A stretch of 64,000 nt of DNA from assembly GCA_000415185.1 (NCBI GenBank), contig KE351649.1:110034-174033 (forward strand), read 5' to 3'. Below are positions 62,689-64,000 of this stretch, piece by piece (position 1 is the stretch's first letter; each line of letters opens with the position of its first letter). A program made the position numbers and the translations under genes. The notes below the pieces were generated by a model, which worked only from the letters and a program-made list of their open reading frames with translations, searched no databases and was not told the DNA's origin. The stretch comes from Enterococcus faecalis 13-SD-W-01 (GTDB lineage: Bacteria > Bacillota > Bacilli > Lactobacillales > Enterococcaceae).

Positions 62689-63445
62689 TTAGTTTGCCAC
62701 CTCCTCCGATTGCTGCCTGCATATCGATCACTTTTTCAAAAAATTCTTTCCTTGAGCCGCGCCGAACGACTTCTGAAAAGATAACGCCGTCTTTGATAAA
62801 TAGAATACGATTGCAATAGCTGGCTGTGTAAGGGTCGTGGGTGACCATCAGAATCGTAGCTGCTTCTTTTTCGTTCATCATCGTCAAATAATTCAATAAT
62901 CCGGTGGCTGATTTCGAATCCAGCGATCCTGTTGGTTCATCAGCAAAAATAACTTTGGGATGAACGACCAATGCCCGTGCCGCGGCGATTCTTTGCCGCT
63001 GTCCTACCGATAATTCTTCTGGGTAATGATCCAAAAAAGACTCGATGCCTAAAAGTTTTGCAACGTGCTCTACACGTTCGTCAATCTCTTTTTTGGGCAA
63101 CTTTTCAACTGCTAACGGCAGCAAGATGTTATCTTTTGCATCTAAAGTATCAATCAAATTGAATTCTTGAAAAATGAACCCCAGCTCTTTTCGGCGAAAG
63201 CTGCTTAGTTCGCTGTTTTTCATCTTTGTTATTTCCCGCCCCTGGATCTGGACGCTTCCCATAGTCGGCAAACTGATCGTGGATAAAATATTCATCAAGG
63301 TTGTTTTCCCAGCACCGCTTGGACCCATGATCCCGACGAACTCTCCCTCTTCTACAGAAAACGATAGATTATCTAATACTTTGACAGGATTTGTTTTGTT
63401 CCCGTAGATTTTGCTTAGGTGTGTTACTTCGATCATTTTTTCCAA
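62678..63445 (-). CDS. BceA-type ABC transporter ATP-binding protein
   Basis: A 255-residue ATPase partner of the permease. Walker A 'GPSGAGKTTL', Q-loop 'FQEFNL', signature 'LSVGQRQR' (the second residue pair is SV in place of the common SG), Walker B 'VIFADEPTGSLD' and switch 'THD' are in order. The start is a TTG six bases after AGGAGGG; the ATG at 63436 is 15 bases from that site, and the longer frame is rejected. Confidence 0.9.
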   Translation of the reverse strand: MEKMIEVTHLSKIYGNKTNPVKVLDNLSFSVEEGEFVGIMGPSGAGKTTLMNILSTISLPTMGSVQIQGREITKMKNSELSSFRRKELGFIFQEFNLIDTLDAKDNILLPLAVEKLPKKEIDERVEHVAKLLGIESFLDHYPEELSVGQRQRIAAARALVVHPKVIFADEPTGSLDSKSATGLLNYLTMMNEKEAATILMVTHDPYTASYCNRILFIKDGVIFSEVVRRGSRKEFFEKVIDMQAAIGGGGKLNAL

Positions 63446-63626
63446 TCGTTTCCCTCCTTTTCTCATTACTTGAATAGTAGCATATTCTTTTATATTTTTC
63501 CCTTTAGTTTTTGTCACCTTCAATACAAGTAAACTTTATCCAAAAATTTTTTATTCATTTTTATTTCCTGCACCTCATATCAAGCCTTGCCGCATTACGT
63601 TTTCACAATTTTTCACAATAAAATAT

Positions 63627-63683
63627 ACACCATATATAGTATATACAGACAATTATACATAAAGCACACACTATATATAGTTG
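63627..63683 (+). promoter_or_regulatory. Pair of NrdR boxes before nrdD
   Basis: Two 16-base near-palindromes, ACACCATATATAGTAT (63627-63642) and ACACTATATATAGTTG (63668-63683), resemble the NrdR consensus. Their starts are 41 bp apart, close to four helical turns, as expected for cooperative NrdR binding. The second overlaps the -35 of the promoter at 63681-63709. Confidence 0.8.
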
Positions 63684-63709
63684 CTCCATTTTTCGTTTTG
63701 TTTTATGAT
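63681..63709 (+). promoter_or_regulatory. Probable sigma-A promoter of nrdD
   Basis: TTGCTC (63681-63686) and TATGAT (63704-63709) are 17 bases apart. The start codon lies about 35 bp downstream. Confidence 0.6.
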
Positions 63710-63744
63710 AGACAAGAAGAAATGATTCAGGAGTTGATAATACA

Positions 63745-64000
63745 ATGTTAGAGTATGCAGAAAATCCACAAACAGAAGATGCAGCTGCAACAAGTGCTGC
63801 TGGTTTAAAAATCATCAAACGTGACGGTCGATCTGTCGCTTTTGATGACCAGAAAATCTTGGCTGCTTTAGTCAAAGCAGAGAAAAAGATCCATGGCACA
63901 TTGTCCCCATTAGCGTATGAAAAAATCCAAATGATTGTCGGACTTGTCGTAAAAGAGATCCAAGAACGTTTTTCACAAGATATCAAAATCTATGAAATCC
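63745..64000 (+). CDS. nrdD: Anaerobic ribonucleoside-triphosphate reductase, N-terminal part
   Basis: The window ends after 85 codons. The visible part is an ATP-cone regulatory domain ('IIKRDGRSVAFDDQKILAALVKAEKKI', residues about 23-49), the dATP/ATP sensor at the front of class III ribonucleotide reductases. The start is the ATG at 63745 after CAGGAG. The ATP cone alone also occurs in NrdA and NrdR, but the extended N terminus, lone orientation and NrdR boxes favour nrdD. It is cut by the window edge, not broken. Confidence 0.82.
   Translation, partial: MLEYAENPQTEDAAATSAAGLKIIKRDGRSVAFDDQKILAALVKAEKKIHGTLSPLAYEKIQMIVGLVVKEIQERFSQDIKIYEI

Noticed and set aside
63603-63986. A 127-codon minus-strand frame opposite nrdD and its promoter
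   Set aside because: It runs through the NrdR boxes and the ATP-cone coding region in antisense, with no ribosome binding site.
1-64000. Search for CRISPR arrays, insertion sequences, prophage genes, rRNA and replication origins
   Set aside because: No regular repeat-spacer pattern, transposase, integrase or rRNA sequence was seen.

Overview
The window is chromosomal DNA of a low-GC Gram-positive coccus, most likely an Enterococcus close to E. faecium. The evidence is the complete dcw cell-division cluster without ftsW, a PBP2x-like class B PBP with two PASTA domains, DivIVA followed by a T-box-controlled ileS, an mpt-type mannose PTS driven by a LevR/ManR sigma-54 activator, a Prp protease gene between rplU and rpmA, and strong AGGAGG ribosome binding sites. 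No insertion sequence, prophage, CRISPR array or rRNA was found. Species assignment is inference.

Layout. (1) 51-5162, minus: a lactose/cellobiose-family PTS (IIB, IIA, IIC) behind a sigma-54 promoter, with its LevR-type activator upstream. (2) 5229-8282, minus: DEAD-box helicase, Gfo/Idh/MocA oxidoreductase and SfsA. (3) 8428-11145, plus: a small DUF4828-like protein, then a Mn-type DtxR repressor directly upstream of zwf. (4) 11276-28807, minus: ileS behind a T-box, and the whole division and envelope block mraZ-rsmH-ftsL-pbp-mraY-murD-murG-divIB-ftsA-ftsZ-yggS-sepF-yggT-ylmH-divIVA, with an MraZ operator in front. (5) 28932-30756: DUF3397 protein, CorA-type transporter and a 38-residue DUF4044 protein. 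(6) 30818-38711, minus: efp-asp23-nusB-folD-xseA-xseB-ispA-tlyA-argR-recN. (7) 38865-48491, minus: Xaa-Pro peptidase, GlsB-type membrane protein, manO and the mannose PTS with its ManR activator, and an alpha/beta hydrolase. (8) 48694-52087: rpmA-prp-rplU with a leader, a UDG-like protein, a small membrane protein, tRNA-Arg(UCU) and a TrmR-like methyltransferase. (9) 52159-56782, the most accessory-looking part: a SipW-like signal peptidase with Arg in place of the catalytic base, a divergent 7TM histidine-kinase-like protein that has lost its phospho-acceptor and ATP-binding motifs, and a very AT-rich GT-C glycosyltransferase. (10) 56899-63445, minus: lplA, MBL hydrolase, DUF975 protein, M42 aminopeptidase and a BceAB-type ABC transporter. 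(11) 63745-end: the start of nrdD behind two NrdR boxes.

How the parts work together. The two PTS modules share a design: each LevR-family activator is encoded just upstream, on the same strand, and ends in a hairpin before a near-identical sigma-54 promoter. The division block supplies lipid I/II synthesis (MraY, MurG), septal transpeptidation (PBP with FtsL and DivIB), Z-ring assembly (FtsZ, FtsA, SepF) and pole marking (DivIVA). The recN-efp block is housekeeping. The strongest candidate for something undescribed is the divergent pair at 52159-54716, where a protease and a sensor kinase each lack a catalytic residue. Start codons were moved downstream of the longest reading frame wherever a Shine-Dalgarno site demanded it; each case is explained in its entry.
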